DNA of 64,000 nt from Prochlorococcus sp. AG-686-J21. Lineage in GTDB: Bacteria > Cyanobacteriota > Cyanobacteriia > PCC-6307 > Cyanobiaceae. The stretch covers positions 89,591 to 153,590 of the forward strand of contig QCVS01000002.1 in assembly GCA_003210285.1 (NCBI GenBank), given 5' to 3'. Below, one piece after another: positions 1 through 9,415 of this stretch. The number at the start of each line of letters is the position of its first letter. Within the stretch, counting starts at the first letter, position 1. Under the pieces are notes generated by a model. The model had not been told where the DNA came from and made no database searches. It saw nothing but the letters and a program-made list of their open reading frames with translations. Both the position numbers and the translations under genes were made by a program.

Positions 1-428
1 ACACTATCGCTCATCCTTTGACCTGTATAAGAAGCTATTACAAAAGTAATACCTGTAGCTAGTGCAGCTGTACCAACAGATCCAATACCAATTGTTCCGA
101 TTGCCAAAGCTACTATTCCACTTAACGTAAATCCAGTTAATAAACTGAATCCAGTTAACAAAGGAAGAGCTTTTGAATTGTTCGCGTTGTTAGCAGCACT
201 TGTTGCAACAAAAAATAAAACCAATTCAGCGATTAAAGCGACAATTGATAAAGGCTGAAATAATGAGGGGTTTGTTGCTATCAGTGAAACACCTGCTAAT
301 ACGCCTAAAGAAGTTAAAACCATTCCTCCTCCTACATAAGGAAGAGCTTTCTGTACTACATTTGGTCCAACGATTGAACTAGTTTGAGCATCGCGAATAG
401 CTTGATTAAAATTACTACTTGCTGGCAT
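1..428 (-). CDS. Bax inhibitor-1 (BI-1/YccA) family membrane protein, 3' end outside window
   Basis: Reading the minus strand from the ATG at 428 gives 142 residues that are still open at the left edge, so the C-terminus is missing. After a soluble N-terminus (MPASSNFNQAIRDAQTSS) there is a succession of strongly hydrophobic segments with small-residue-rich turns (GGGMVLTSLGVLAGV, LIAELVLFFVATSAA, GFSLLTGFTLSGIVALAIG), as in the multi-helix BI-1/YccA family. Members of this family in bacteria are inner-membrane proteins; E. coli YccA interacts with the FtsH protease, but no function is proven for the cyanobacterial ones. The family call rests on the hydrophobic layout and the serine/glycine-rich helices; the missing C-terminal part would settle it. 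It is the last gene of a minus-strand run that begins with ftn2. Confidence 0.7.
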   Translation of the reverse strand, partial: MPASSNFNQAIRDAQTSSIVGPNVVQKALPYVGGGMVLTSLGVLAGVSLIATNPSLFQPLSIVALIAELVLFFVATSAANNANNSKALPLLTGFSLLTGFTLSGIVALAIGTIGIGSVGTAALATGITFVIASYTGQRMSDS

Positions 429-501
429 TTTTACACCCTTAAATTGGTTTTATTCTACCAAATTTTTTATATTTCAGTGTACGGTTCACCCAAGTAATAT
501 T

Positions 502-1458
502 TTATTTATAAGCTTCAATAATTTTCTGAACTAAAGGGTGTCGAACTACATCTTCAACAGTTAAATAACAAAACTTTATTCCTTCAGTATTAGAAAATAT
601 TTTAGATGCTTCCACCAAACCACTTAACTGCTCATTTTTTAAATCAATTTGGGTAATATCACCATTAACGACCATCTTTGATCTCTCTCCTAATCTAGTT
701 AAAAACATTCTCATTTGAGAAGTGGTAGTATTTTGAGCTTCATCTAAAATAACCAAAGAATTATCTAATGTTCTTCCTCTCATAAATGCCAGTGGTGCGA
801 CTTCAATAATGCCTTTATCAATTAATGAATTTGTTTTTTCGGTTCCAAAAATGCTATGTAGAGAATCAAACAAAGGGCGTAAGTATGGATCAACTTTTTG
901 CTGCAAATCTCCAGGCAGAAATCCTAAATTTTCACCAGCTTCTACAGCTGGTCTTGTTAAAACAATTTTTTCGATTTTTTTCTCATTTAATAATCTAGCT
1001 GCACAAACCGTCGCTAAAAATGTTTTACCCGTACCTGCTGGACCAATAGCGAAAGTTAAATCAAAGTTCTCAATTGATTCAACATATTCTTTTTGTCTTA
1101 TAGTTCTAGGCCTTAAATATCTCCCTTCTTTTGAACGGGCTAGAATCTTTTTCCCAAGCTCAGCATGAGAAGAAGATTCTCCCATATTTAATGAGCTTAG
1201 AGCAGCCTTAAGATCCACTTCTGGGACTTCTAATCCTTGTTCCCAAATTGGTCTTGTTAGCTCTACCAATGCAGATGCCCTTTCAAGATTAGGGATTACT
1301 CCATTCATTTCAAGTTGTAGGCCCCTAATAGTTAAGGAGACACCCGTAAGAGATTCAAATTTTTTTAAAAAAGAATTGCCAGGACCAGATAATGCAGTGG
1401 CAGCATCCGAACTTGGCAAATCTATTATGAAGTGACCAGTTTTGGAAACTTCTTTCAT
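502..1458 (-). CDS. phoH: PhoH-like P-loop ATPase
   Basis: 318 residues, about the usual PhoH length. The Walker A motif GPAGTGKT lies at residues 139-146 and the Walker B stretch LVILDEAQN at about 235-243, followed by the family's LTRLGERSKMVVNGD segment. Upstream of the ATPase core (residues 1-120) is the KH-like N-terminal region typical of PhoH proteins. PhoH-family ATPases are linked to phosphate limitation in some bacteria and to RNA metabolism (YbeZ with YbeY), but the exact job in cyanobacteria is not settled. The gene starts at an ATG and lies 34 bases downstream of rpsP on the same strand, so it is probably co-transcribed with the ribosomal and SRP genes. Confidence 0.92.
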   Translation of the reverse strand: MKEVSKTGHFIIDLPSSDAATALSGPGNSFLKKFESLTGVSLTIRGLQLEMNGVIPNLERASALVELTRPIWEQGLEVPEVDLKAALSSLNMGESSSHAELGKKILARSKEGRYLRPRTIRQKEYVESIENFDLTFAIGPAGTGKTFLATVCAARLLNEKKIEKIVLTRPAVEAGENLGFLPGDLQQKVDPYLRPLFDSLHSIFGTEKTNSLIDKGIIEVAPLAFMRGRTLDNSLVILDEAQNTTTSQMRMFLTRLGERSKMVVNGDITQIDLKNEQLSGLVEASKIFSNTEGIKFCYLTVEDVVRHPLVQKIIEAYK

Positions 1459-1492
1459 TTAGTTAATATGTAAAAAAGAATTCAACAATTTT

Positions 1493-1837
1493 TTAGCTTT
1501 CAGCTTCTTTACTATCACTTTCAGCTTCTTTACTCTTGGCCTTTGCAATCTTTTCTTTTTCCAACTTAGCCTTACCAATAGCTATGGAAGGTCTAACTTT
1601 CTTTTCTAATAATCCACCTTTTTCTAATAAAGTTCTTACAACATCGGTAGGTTGTGCTCCCTGAGTAAGCCTGATTCTTAATGCTTCTGTGTCAAGCCTT
1701 GTTTCTTTAGTTCTTGGATTGTAAAAACCTAATTCTTGAAGAGGTCTTCCATCTCTTCTGGAAGTACTATTGCATGCAACGATCCTGAAACTTGCTTCTT
1801 TTTTCTTTCCAAAGCGCTTAAGGCGCAATTTAATCAT
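1493..1837 (-). CDS. rpsP: 30S ribosomal protein bS16
   Basis: 114 residues beginning [19 protein letters not shown], the conserved N-terminus of bS16, with the family signatures [15 protein letters not shown] and [12 protein letters not shown]. It is a small-subunit assembly protein that binds 16S rRNA. Compared with the roughly 80-90 residues of the core family, it carries an acidic/lysine-rich tail in which SKEAES appears twice (period 7 residues), made by a 21-base direct repeat at about 1497-1540. It sits between ffh and phoH on the minus strand, 54 bases after the ffh stop, a common neighbourhood (ffh-rpsP) in bacteria. Confidence 0.97.
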   Translation of the reverse strand: MIKLRLKRFGKKKEASFRIVACNSTSRRDGRPLQELGFYNPRTKETRLDTEALRIRLTQGAQPTDVVRTLLEKGGLLEKKVRPSIAIGKAKLEKEKIAKAKSKEAESDSKEAES

Positions 1838-1891
1838 TTTAAATTAGTACAGATTACTTAATAATATCATTTGAAGGTAGCTATTCATAAA

Positions 1892-3370
1892 CTATAAATC
1901 CCCAAAACCTTTTTTCTTTTTATTTGATTTTTGTTTTTTAAATGATTTATTACCATTTCCTCCGCCCATTCCTGGCATTCCACCCATTCCTGGCATCCCA
2001 CCCATTCCTGGCATTCCGCCCATTCCTGGCATTCCACCCATTCCTGGCATTCCACCCATTCCTGGCATCCCACCATTTGACATTTGTTTCATAAAGCCTC
2101 TCATTCTTTGAAAATCAGCAAGTACTTTATCAACATCTTTTGCTTGATATCCACTACCTTGAGCAATCCTTTGTCTTCTAGATGGTTGAGCCGCAAGGAC
2201 TTCTGGCTTTTGCTTCTCTTCTAAAGTCATAGAAGAGATCATTGATTCAATTTTTTTTAATTGTTCTTCCCCATTTTTTATCATTCCATCATCAATTTTA
2301 TTCATCCCTGGTATTAATTTGATTAAGCCTCCAAGAGATCCCATTCTCTTCATTAACCTCATTTGCTTAACAAAATCATTAAAGTCAAATGTTGCCTCTT
2401 GAAGTTTCTTTTGCATTACTTCCGCATCAGCAAGCTCAACTTCTTTTTGTGCCTTTTCAACAAGTGTTAATACGTCTCCCATTCCCAGGATTCTGCTTGC
2501 CATTCTCTCAGGATGGAATGGCTGCAATGCTTCTATCTTTTCACCAGTTCCTAAAAATTTAATTGGTTTTCCACTTATTTTTCTAATTGAAAGTGCAGCC
2601 CCACCTCTTGAATCGCCATCCAACTTCGTTAATATAGCCCCCGAGATCCCCACCTTTTCATGAAATGACTTCGTCAAGTCAGCGGCTTCTTGTCCAATCA
2701 TAGAATCGACAACCAATAAAACTTCATCAGGCTTTGTAACTTCTTTGATTCGAACCATTTCACTCATCATTGATTCATCTATTTGCAATCTTCCTGCGGT
2801 ATCAACAATTAAGGTATCTACATTATTTGCGTTAGCATAACTCAAAGCATCCTTTGCTATTTCTTCAGGCTTGCTATTTTTTTCTTTCGCAGAGAAAACT
2901 TCTAAATCATACTGATTACCAATTGTCTTAAGTTGTTCAACAGCTGCAGGTCTATAAATATCAGCGGCCACTAATAAAACCTTTTTCTCTTTTTCTTTCA
3001 AATAAAGGCCTAACTTACCTGTTGCTGTAGTTTTTCCAGCACCTTGCAAACCTGCCATCAAAATAACAGTAGGTGGAGTATCTTTTTCGTTTAATGGGGA
3101 ATTCTCATTTCCCATAATATTAATTAATTCTTTATTAACTACTTCAATAAATTTCTGTCCAGGATTAACACCTCTTACGACTTCTTCCCCAATAGCTTTA
3201 TCTTTTACATCTGAAACAAATTCTTTAATCACCGATAAACTAACATCAGCATCTAATAATGCTTTTTTAACTTGCTTTAAAGCATCATCAATATTGTTTT
3301 CGCTAATTTTGGCTTCACCTCTTAAACCCTTAACGGCGTCTTCAAAGCGTGAAGAGAGTTCATCAAACAT
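1892..3370 (-). CDS. ffh: Signal recognition particle GTPase Ffh (SRP54)
   Basis: 492 residues. The N domain occupies about residues 1-90, the GTPase G domain follows with P-loop GLQGAGKTT (107-115), then DTAGR and TKLDGDSRGG, and the methionine-rich M domain runs from about 300 to the end. Ffh binds signal peptides of nascent membrane proteins and the SRP RNA, and docks to FtsY. The partner RNA gene ffs is also in this window (30017-30112, minus). The C-terminus is unusual: six exact GGMPGM units are followed by a lysine-rich tail ending KKKKGFGDL. ATG start; first in the ffh-rpsP-phoH run, 50 bases after the ftn2 stop. Confidence 0.97.
   Translation of the reverse strand: MFDELSSRFEDAVKGLRGEAKISENNIDDALKQVKKALLDADVSLSVIKEFVSDVKDKAIGEEVVRGVNPGQKFIEVVNKELINIMGNENSPLNEKDTPPTVILMAGLQGAGKTTATGKLGLYLKEKEKKVLLVAADIYRPAAVEQLKTIGNQYDLEVFSAKEKNSKPEEIAKDALSYANANNVDTLIVDTAGRLQIDESMMSEMVRIKEVTKPDEVLLVVDSMIGQEAADLTKSFHEKVGISGAILTKLDGDSRGGAALSIRKISGKPIKFLGTGEKIEALQPFHPERMASRILGMGDVLTLVEKAQKEVELADAEVMQKKLQEATFDFNDFVKQMRLMKRMGSLGGLIKLIPGMNKIDDGMIKNGEEQLKKIESMISSMTLEEKQKPEVLAAQPSRRQRIAQGSGYQAKDVDKVLADFQRMRGFMKQMSNGGMPGMGGMPGMGGMPGMGGMPGMGGMPGMGGMPGMGGGNGNKSFKKQKSNKKKKGFGDL
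1967..2074 (-). repeat. Six-unit tandem repeat of 18 bases in ffh
   Basis: Six consecutive 18-base units each encode Gly-Gly-Met-Pro-Gly-Met. Units differ only at third codon positions (for example cattcc versus catccc or cattccg on the plus strand), so the amino-acid repeat is perfect while the DNA repeat is slightly degenerate. It extends the M domain of Ffh. The neighbouring plus-phase reading CQEW... is a shadow of this repeat. Confidence 0.95.
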
Positions 3371-3420
3371 TATTAATAGTTAATTTCTTTAAACATTATA
3401 GTTGATACTTAAAGCTAGTC

Positions 3421-5529
3421 CTAAACACCACTTATGTAGTCAACTAATTTCCAGGAGTTATTTGAGTAACCTAAAATATATTTAACTTTCAAAAAAGGAG
3501 TAAAAGTAGTTTCATTTATCAATTCTCCATCTGTTTTTAATATTTTTTCTGTATATTTCAAGTCAACTGATACTGATATTCTGGATGCCGTTTGAGTTAA
3601 AAGTATAATGTTTTCAATATTGGTATTGATATTTTTGTAGATACCTTTTTCAATATCAAGTTGTCTTTCCTTCGTTAATCTATTAATCAAATCATTTTGT
3701 ACTATTTTTGATAAATTAATTTCACTTTTCCCTGATAAAAAATCACTCTTATTACTAAGCCAAGTATTTATTAAGTATTTAATTTGTTCTAGGGAGGGAG
3801 AAGCCGTTCTTATTTCTCCTCCCGAAAAAGATATTTTTGTCTTAGTTTCTGAGAGATTAATTTTTGAGTTATCGAGAACTTTTTTTTTATCATCTTGATT
3901 TAAAACTTCATTAAAGACATCCTTATTTTCATTTATCAATAATGAGTTACCAATTATTTCCTTTTCCTGCGTAGGTTTTTTGAAATTATTTCTTATAAGT
4001 CCCACACCTAGACCAAACGCAAATAAAATCAAGAAAGCATAGAGATATGTTAGGTAGGGTGATTTATTAAATATTCTATATTTCTCTAACGCTTCTCCAA
4101 ATAAAAATTTAAATTCGGCAATTTTTTCTATTGCGTACTTATAAAACTCTATTGATTTATTTTTAATAATCTCATCTGTATAAATATTTTCTTCAATAAC
4201 TTCTTGATCATCTGCTCTTACTCCTCCAGGCAAAGGTAATCGGCCTTCTTCAAAATCATCAGAATTGGAATCAGGATCAGTAATTAAATCTTTTAGAGAT
4301 TCTTGAACTTTAAAATTCGGTTGATTTTGAGGCCCAGACTTAAATACAGTTCTATTTGATTTTTTTTCTATTTGCTCAATAAATTCTTGGATTTCTTTAT
4401 CTTCAAACCAAGAATCTAAATCGATTTCTTTTAAATCAATATCCCGATAACCAACCAAAACATCATTTTCTAACCAATTTTTACAAAAAATACATATTGC
4501 TTCTAATTTTTCACCAGGATAATTATTTAACCAATCTCTTAACTTTTCATCCGAACTACTTAAAAACCTTGCAGAGGATTGCTCAACATCTGCCAAAAGT
4601 AAGTCTAGGCAACCTATTAAGGGCATTGAGTCAAGTCCTGATAAATTTAGTTTTTTTAATATTTTTCGAGCTTCGAATAATTTTGCAGGTTTTCTTCTCG
4701 CAAAACCAATTGCTGTTAAAGATAAAAAAGCTAAAAATCCAGCTTCACTTGAACCCCTTTTTTGTAATTCTAAAAATAAATCTATCTGGTCCTGAACAGT
4801 CAGGAACGGCTTTATTTGTTGAAAGAAAGATTCAAATTCTTGCTGATTTAAATAATCATTATATTCAGATTTATTTTTCCCTTCTAATCCACCTCTTTTG
4901 ATTATTAAATTTTCCAGCATACTTAAACCTTTTTTATGCGACTCATATTCATTTATATCTCTACTCAACAAATCAAGAATTCGATACGGAAGAAGCGATA
5001 CTAAGTCCTCCTCAAGAGTTTTCCGTAATTCCCCTAGCTTTCCCATTCTTTGAAGAAGCTGTATGCCTTCTTGTAAAAAATCTGCAGCATTTGAATAAGA
5101 TCTTTGATCTTGCTCTTGTATTGCAGCATCTCTAGATGTCAAAGCAGCTAACAACGTAAGATCAGCTTCTCTACTGCTACCCAAAGCAGGAGTTTGAGGG
5201 GGTTGCAATGCTTTTCTTGTTATTTTGAAGGCTTCTTTAGAAGAGCCAGATTCCCAAAGGAGAATTAATCCTGCAACCTCTCTATTTGAAGATAAATCTA
5301 AACCTGATGCTCCATTTAGTAATAAATTTTCGTAATCTCTTCTACTATCTGGATCTGTAAGCAAATCTGCAGTAAGGCGAAGCAATTCCGATCTTTGAGT
5401 TAAAACCTCGTATGTGAATCCTTCACCAGGAGTTTTATCCAAGCGCAATTGAAAAGCCCTTAATATTTCCTCAGATGTTGCTGAGGGGCTTACACCTATT
5501 AAACGAAAGTGGTCTAATGGAAGTTCCAA
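3421..5529 (-). CDS. ftn2: ARC6/Ftn2 (ZipN) family cell division protein
   Basis: 702 residues, matching the cyanobacterial Ftn2/ZipN family, the ancestor of plant ARC6, which tethers FtsZ rings to the membrane. The N-terminus (ELPLDHFRLIGVSPSATSEE) has the degenerate J-like domain of the family, followed by a long alpha-helical region. A single membrane segment lies at about residues 490-511 (YLTYLYAFLILFAFGLGVGL) and the C-terminal IMS/DUF4101 domain covers about 590-700 (SLEQIKYLINTWLSNKSDFL and a final WKLVDYISGV). The start is a TTG; no ATG exists upstream in frame near a sensible N-terminus. ftsZ and ftsQ, its functional partners, lie 23 kb away in the same window. Confidence 0.92.
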   Translation of the reverse strand: MELPLDHFRLIGVSPSATSEEILRAFQLRLDKTPGEGFTYEVLTQRSELLRLTADLLTDPDSRRDYENLLLNGASGLDLSSNREVAGLILLWESGSSKEAFKITRKALQPPQTPALGSSREADLTLLAALTSRDAAIQEQDQRSYSNAADFLQEGIQLLQRMGKLGELRKTLEEDLVSLLPYRILDLLSRDINEYESHKKGLSMLENLIIKRGGLEGKNKSEYNDYLNQQEFESFFQQIKPFLTVQDQIDLFLELQKRGSSEAGFLAFLSLTAIGFARRKPAKLFEARKILKKLNLSGLDSMPLIGCLDLLLADVEQSSARFLSSSDEKLRDWLNNYPGEKLEAICIFCKNWLENDVLVGYRDIDLKEIDLDSWFEDKEIQEFIEQIEKKSNRTVFKSGPQNQPNFKVQESLKDLITDPDSNSDDFEEGRLPLPGGVRADDQEVIEENIYTDEIIKNKSIEFYKYAIEKIAEFKFLFGEALEKYRIFNKSPYLTYLYAFLILFAFGLGVGLIRNNFKKPTQEKEIIGNSLLINENKDVFNEVLNQDDKKKVLDNSKINLSETKTKISFSGGEIRTASPSLEQIKYLINTWLSNKSDFLSGKSEINLSKIVQNDLINRLTKERQLDIEKGIYKNINTNIENIILLTQTASRISVSVDLKYTEKILKTDGELINETTFTPFLKVKYILGYSNNSWKLVDYISGV

Positions 5530-5678
5530 ACAAATATCCTATTGAAAATCCTTTAAATAAATTTTATCAATTTATATTTTTTTTTCATAAGGTCTTGGAG
5601 AGTTATTAAAAAAAAACATGAAAATCGTCCATTGAAGCTTAGAATGTTAACAAATCAAAACTTCATTAAGGTATTTTC

Positions 5679-6716
5679 TTGGAAACACACGTAGAAAGAA
5701 TTTCAAATCTTCAGGACGTTAAAAAAGCGAAGTTAGATCGTGAAACAGGATTATTTCTCTATGAAGATATGACGCTTGGCAGAAGATTTGAAGATAAATG
5801 TGCTGAGATGTACTACCGAGGCAAGATGTTTGGATTCGTACATCTTTATAACGGCCAAGAAGCAATCAGCACTGGTGTGATAGGTGCAATGAAAAGAAAA
5901 CATGACTGGTTTTGCAGTACCTATCGCGATCATGTTCATGCGCTTAGTGCAGGTGTTCCATCTTTTGAAGTAATGAGTGAATTATTTGGTAAAGCAACAG
6001 GATGTAGTAAAGGCAGAGGAGGTTCTATGCATTTATTCTCAAAAGAGCATCATCTATTAGGAGGATATGCTTTTATTGGAGAGGGTATTCCAGTTGCCTT
6101 GGGATCAGCTTTTTCAAGTAAATACAAAAAAGAAGTTGCTGGTGACAATCAAAGTGACTCCGTAACAGCTGCTTTCTTTGGAGATGGGACTTGTAATAAT
6201 GGACAATTCTTTGAATGTTTGAATATGGCTCAATTATGGAAATTACCAATAATTTTTGTAGTTGAAAATAATAAATGGGCTATTGGGATGGCTCATGACA
6301 GAGCTACAAGCAACCCAGAAATATGGAGAAAAGCATCAGCTTTCGGGATGCATGGGGAGGAAGTTGATGGAATGGATGTATTAGCTGTAAGGGGAGCTGC
6401 TCAAAGAGCTGTTGAAAGAGCGAGAGCTGGAGAGGGGCCCACTTTACTAGAATGTTTAACTTACAGATTCAGAGGGCATTCTTTAGCTGATCCAGATGAA
6501 TTAAGAGCTGAAGAAGAAAAAGAGTTCTGGGCCAAAAGAGATCCTATTAAGAAATTAGCTAATCAAATGGTAGAGGGAGATCTTGCTAAAGAAGAGGAAT
6601 TAAAAAACATAGAAAAAAAAATAGATTTAGAAATCTCTGAATCTGTTAAAAATGCTTTAGATGCTCCAGAACCGCCCTCTAACGAATTAACTAAATATAT
6701 TTGGGCTGAAGATTAA
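5679..6716 (+). CDS. pdhA: Pyruvate dehydrogenase E1 component, alpha subunit
   Basis: 345 residues. It makes the thiamine-diphosphate-binding alpha half of the E1 component that decarboxylates pyruvate in the pyruvate dehydrogenase complex. Visible signatures are [19 protein letters not shown], the [11 protein letters not shown] substrate/TPP region, and the TPP motif that starts GDGTCNNGQ near residue 168 and ends VVENN. The start is a TTG at 5679; the conserved region begins about residue 20, so the N-terminus is plausible. It is monocistronic, with the stop one base from the convergent sigma factor gene. The complex's E3 subunit lpdA is 10 kb downstream in this window. Confidence 0.96.
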   Translation: METHVERISNLQDVKKAKLDRETGLFLYEDMTLGRRFEDKCAEMYYRGKMFGFVHLYNGQEAISTGVIGAMKRKHDWFCSTYRDHVHALSAGVPSFEVMSELFGKATGCSKGRGGSMHLFSKEHHLLGGYAFIGEGIPVALGSAFSSKYKKEVAGDNQSDSVTAAFFGDGTCNNGQFFECLNMAQLWKLPIIFVVENNKWAIGMAHDRATSNPEIWRKASAFGMHGEEVDGMDVLAVRGAAQRAVERARAGEGPTLLECLTYRFRGHSLADPDELRAEEEKEFWAKRDPIKKLANQMVEGDLAKEEELKNIEKKIDLEISESVKNALDAPEPPSNELTKYIWAED

Positions 6717-6717
6717 A

Positions 6718-7659
6718 TTAAATCCCACTAGGTAATTTTCTTGTTAAATTTCTTAGTTTTCTAAGAGCCTTTAGTTCCACTTGTCTTACTCTTTCTCTGG
6801 AGACTTCTAATAACCTGCCTATTTCTGCTAAGGTATGTCTCTCATTACCATCTAACCCAAATCTTAACTTCAGAACATGTTGTTCTTGTTCGCTTAAATG
6901 ACTTAACCACTTCCCTAACTGCTCTTGATGCATTTTTTGCTCAACTTGATCTAGGGGCTCTTCATTGTTACTATCCGCGATGAGATCACCTAAGAAACTT
7001 CTGCCATCATCTCCATTTACAGGTGCGTCCAAACTACTTGTAGATAGAGCTTGTCTTAATACAGAATCAAGTTCCTCTACATCAATTTCCATTGCTTCAG
7101 CAATTTCAATTCTACTTGGCATTGCTCCAAGTTTATGAGCTAATTCCCTACTTATTTTTCTAATAGTGGCAAGTCTCTCACTTAAGTGAACCGGTAAACG
7201 AATAGTTCTGGATTGGCAGGCTATAGCTCTTGTCATACTTTGGCGAATCCACCAAAAGGCATAAGTAGAAAATTTATAACCTCTTGTAGGATCAAACTTT
7301 TCAACTGCTCTCTCCAAACCTAACGAACCTTCTTGAACAAGATCTAAAAGTTCTAATCCTTTACCTTGATATTTTTTTGCAACACTAACAACCAACCTTA
7401 AATTAGCTTTCATCATTCTCTCTTTTGCTCTTCTTCCAATTTTAATTGTTCTTTTATCTTGAGGAGGAAATTCTTTTGTTTTTTCGTTTAGTTGACCGTC
7501 CTCAGTTAAAACCATCATTTTTTGGACTTGGTTACCCAATTCAATTTCTTCAGCAGGGGTTAATAAAGGAACCCTACCAATATTAGATAAATACCAACTA
7601 ATAGGGTCGTTGCCTCTTCTTTTTTGCGGTTCAGTTGATGTTGATACTGATGATGACAT
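6718..7659 (-). CDS. RNA polymerase sigma-70 family factor (RpoD-like, group 2)
   Basis: 313 residues, shorter than the principal sigma factor because it lacks a long region 1.1. Region 1.2 (DPISWYLSNIGRVPLLTPAE) is followed by region 2 with the core-binding and -10-recognition helices (LDLVQEGSLGLERAVEKFDP, YKFSTYAFWWIRQSMTRAI), region 3, and a region 4.2 helix-turn-helix (TLAEIGRLLEVSRERVRQVE). This pattern fits the group 2 (non-essential, RpoD-like) sigma factors of cyanobacteria, which respond to light, nutrient or stress changes; which one this is cannot be told from the sequence alone. An inverted repeat lies about 65-90 bases upstream of its ATG. Convergent with pdhA, one base apart. 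Confidence 0.93.
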   Translation of the reverse strand: MSSSVSTSTEPQKRRGNDPISWYLSNIGRVPLLTPAEEIELGNQVQKMMVLTEDGQLNEKTKEFPPQDKRTIKIGRRAKERMMKANLRLVVSVAKKYQGKGLELLDLVQEGSLGLERAVEKFDPTRGYKFSTYAFWWIRQSMTRAIACQSRTIRLPVHLSERLATIRKISRELAHKLGAMPSRIEIAEAMEIDVEELDSVLRQALSTSSLDAPVNGDDGRSFLGDLIADSNNEEPLDQVEQKMHQEQLGKWLSHLSEQEQHVLKLRFGLDGNERHTLAEIGRLLEVSRERVRQVELKALRKLRNLTRKLPSGI

Positions 7660-7723
7660 TTTTTAAACCTAAATTGAGGTATTAAAACTTTCCTATACTT
7701 TTTGGGAAATACACGATTACTTA

Positions 7724-7747
7724 ATACCTGCTTCAGATTTCAGGTAT
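7724..7747. promoter_or_regulatory. Seven-base-pair inverted repeat between nnr and the sigma factor gene
   Basis: ATACCTG at 7724-7730 and CAGGTAT at 7741-7747 form a perfect 7-bp inverted repeat with a 10-base spacer. It lies 65-88 bases upstream of the sigma factor ATG and 55 bases downstream of the nnr stop, both on the minus strand. No T-run follows, so it does not look like an intrinsic terminator; a protein-binding operator for the sigma gene is possible but unproven. Confidence 0.35.
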
Positions 7748-7801
7748 AAATTGTGCAGTTATGTGTTAAAAACTATAAAAAACTCCTTATAATTGTTTCT
7801 T

Positions 7802-9370
7802 TCATAACATTAGCCTCGTTTTTGTTTTTCTCATTAACTTTGATAACTTGTCTCCTATCAAAGAGGCATTTGATCCTTTTTTACACTTTGATGCCGCTAA
7901 AGAGTGTAAAAAAACGTATTTTGCTAAAGATTCAGTCCTAATATAATCTTTGAAAGAGGACAATTCTATTGCTGAACATCCACCAATAAATCCAGATAAA
8001 AGATCTCCTAAACCCGCTCTTGCAGTCTCAGCATCTGTTCCAAAAAGTTGCCATGCATTTTCATTATTTGCAATAACACTATTTGCTCCTTTTAATAAAA
8101 TACTTATATCAAATTCTTTAGCAGCTTTTATAGCTAGTTCAACTTTGTTAGTACAATCAAACTCAGGGAATAATCTCACAAATTCTTTATTATGAGGAGT
8201 AATCCAAGTCTCAGACTTTCTTTCTAAGAAAAATTTAGGTCCCAGATTTGATTTAGAAATTCTATTAAGTGCATCCGCATCAAGAATCAATAAACCTTTT
8301 AAATCCAATAAGTACTGTGTTGATTTTTCCCAGTCATCCTCATTCAAGCCAATTCCTGGGCCAATAACTATTGAATCATAATCAGAAAAGTCAATATTCT
8401 TTAATGCATCGAATAAAATTGAATTTCCATTTAGGTCGCTAGTAAGTCTTCCTTTAACTACTACTTCTGGTTCAACTTGCCAAATAGATTTTGAAACTAA
8501 ATCAGGGATTATTGCTGATACGAATCCTGCCCCGCTTGAAATGGCACCCTTTAAAGCTAGATGTGCTGCCCCAGGATATCTTTCACTTCCCGCAATTAGT
8601 AATGTTCTACCTCTTTTATATTTACTTGAGCTTTTTGATAATAAAGGAAGACTAATTGTTCTTAAATCTTGATAAGTAATTTTCAAAACCTTACTTTCTA
8701 AATCACATAAATGACTTCTAGATATACCTATATCTATGTGATGTAATTCGCCAATATAAGGTAATGCCGTATCTTGTAATAATCCAATCTTATTAAGTCC
8801 GACAACTAAATTATAATTCGCTCTTACAGCATTTTTTAAGAAGGGTTTCCCAGAATTAGGACATAAACCAGTGGGAACATCTATGCTTACAACATTACCA
8901 GATTTTTTTTCAAATTTTTTATTAAATAATTCAATTAAGTCCTCATCAACTTTTCTTTTTTGATTATTTCCGAAAATAGCATCAATCCATAAATGTTTCC
9001 CTTCAGGATTGGGGGGTTCTCCTAATTTTTCTACTCCAATAGATGTAATATAATTTACATAGTTAATCGTTAATGTTTTTTTTAAAGGAAATGGGCACCA
9101 TAATTTAACTAGATAACCCTTTAAAAAAAGCTCTTTAGCAATTACGGCCCCATCCCCACCATTATTTCCAGGTCCTAGGAAAACTACTACTCCCTCCTTT
9201 AAAAGAGATTTTCTTTTCAAAAGCCATTTAGACATCTGAATCCCAACCTTTTCCATCAAAGCCTCTTGAGGCATTCCTTGAGAAAAAATTTCATTTTCTA
9301 AATCCAACATTTGCTCTGAATAAACAACTAGATGTTTAGAGTCAATTGTTGGCCATCCAATTTCTTTCAT
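7802..9370 (-). CDS. nnr: Bifunctional NAD(P)H-hydrate epimerase / ADP-dependent dehydratase
   Basis: 522 residues, the length of a fused YjeF_N plus carbohydrate-kinase-like protein. The enzyme repairs hydrated NAD(P)H: the N-terminal domain epimerises R-NAD(P)HX to S and the C-terminal domain dehydrates it. The N half carries FLGPGNNGGDGAVIAKEL (about residues 64-81) and SIDVPTGL; the C half carries RGRTLLIAGSERYPGAA, VIGPGIGLNEDDW and the ARAGLGDLLSGFIGG ATP/substrate motif near the end. Start ATG; divergent from mnmA with a 45-base intergenic region that must hold both promoters. Confidence 0.93.
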   Translation of the reverse strand: MKEIGWPTIDSKHLVVYSEQMLDLENEIFSQGMPQEALMEKVGIQMSKWLLKRKSLLKEGVVVFLGPGNNGGDGAVIAKELFLKGYLVKLWCPFPLKKTLTINYVNYITSIGVEKLGEPPNPEGKHLWIDAIFGNNQKRKVDEDLIELFNKKFEKKSGNVVSIDVPTGLCPNSGKPFLKNAVRANYNLVVGLNKIGLLQDTALPYIGELHHIDIGISRSHLCDLESKVLKITYQDLRTISLPLLSKSSSKYKRGRTLLIAGSERYPGAAHLALKGAISSGAGFVSAIIPDLVSKSIWQVEPEVVVKGRLTSDLNGNSILFDALKNIDFSDYDSIVIGPGIGLNEDDWEKSTQYLLDLKGLLILDADALNRISKSNLGPKFFLERKSETWITPHNKEFVRLFPEFDCTNKVELAIKAAKEFDISILLKGANSVIANNENAWQLFGTDAETARAGLGDLLSGFIGGCSAIELSSFKDYIRTESLAKYVFLHSLAASKCKKGSNASLIGDKLSKLMRKTKTRLML

Positions 9371-9415
9371 AATTAGTTCAAAGCTATTAAAAACTTTTCA
9401 AAATTTTAAATTTAC

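Noticed and set aside
1967..2074. Possible CRISPR-like array
   Set aside because: The units are contiguous 18-base codon repeats without spacers, inside ffh.
1885..2076. 63-residue frame with repeated CQEWVE units
   Set aside because: It is another frame of the ffh tandem repeat and overlaps ffh completely.
7753..7941. 62-residue hydrophobic frame on the plus strand
   Set aside because: Most of it is antisense to nnr; low-complexity composition, no ribosome-binding site, no family.
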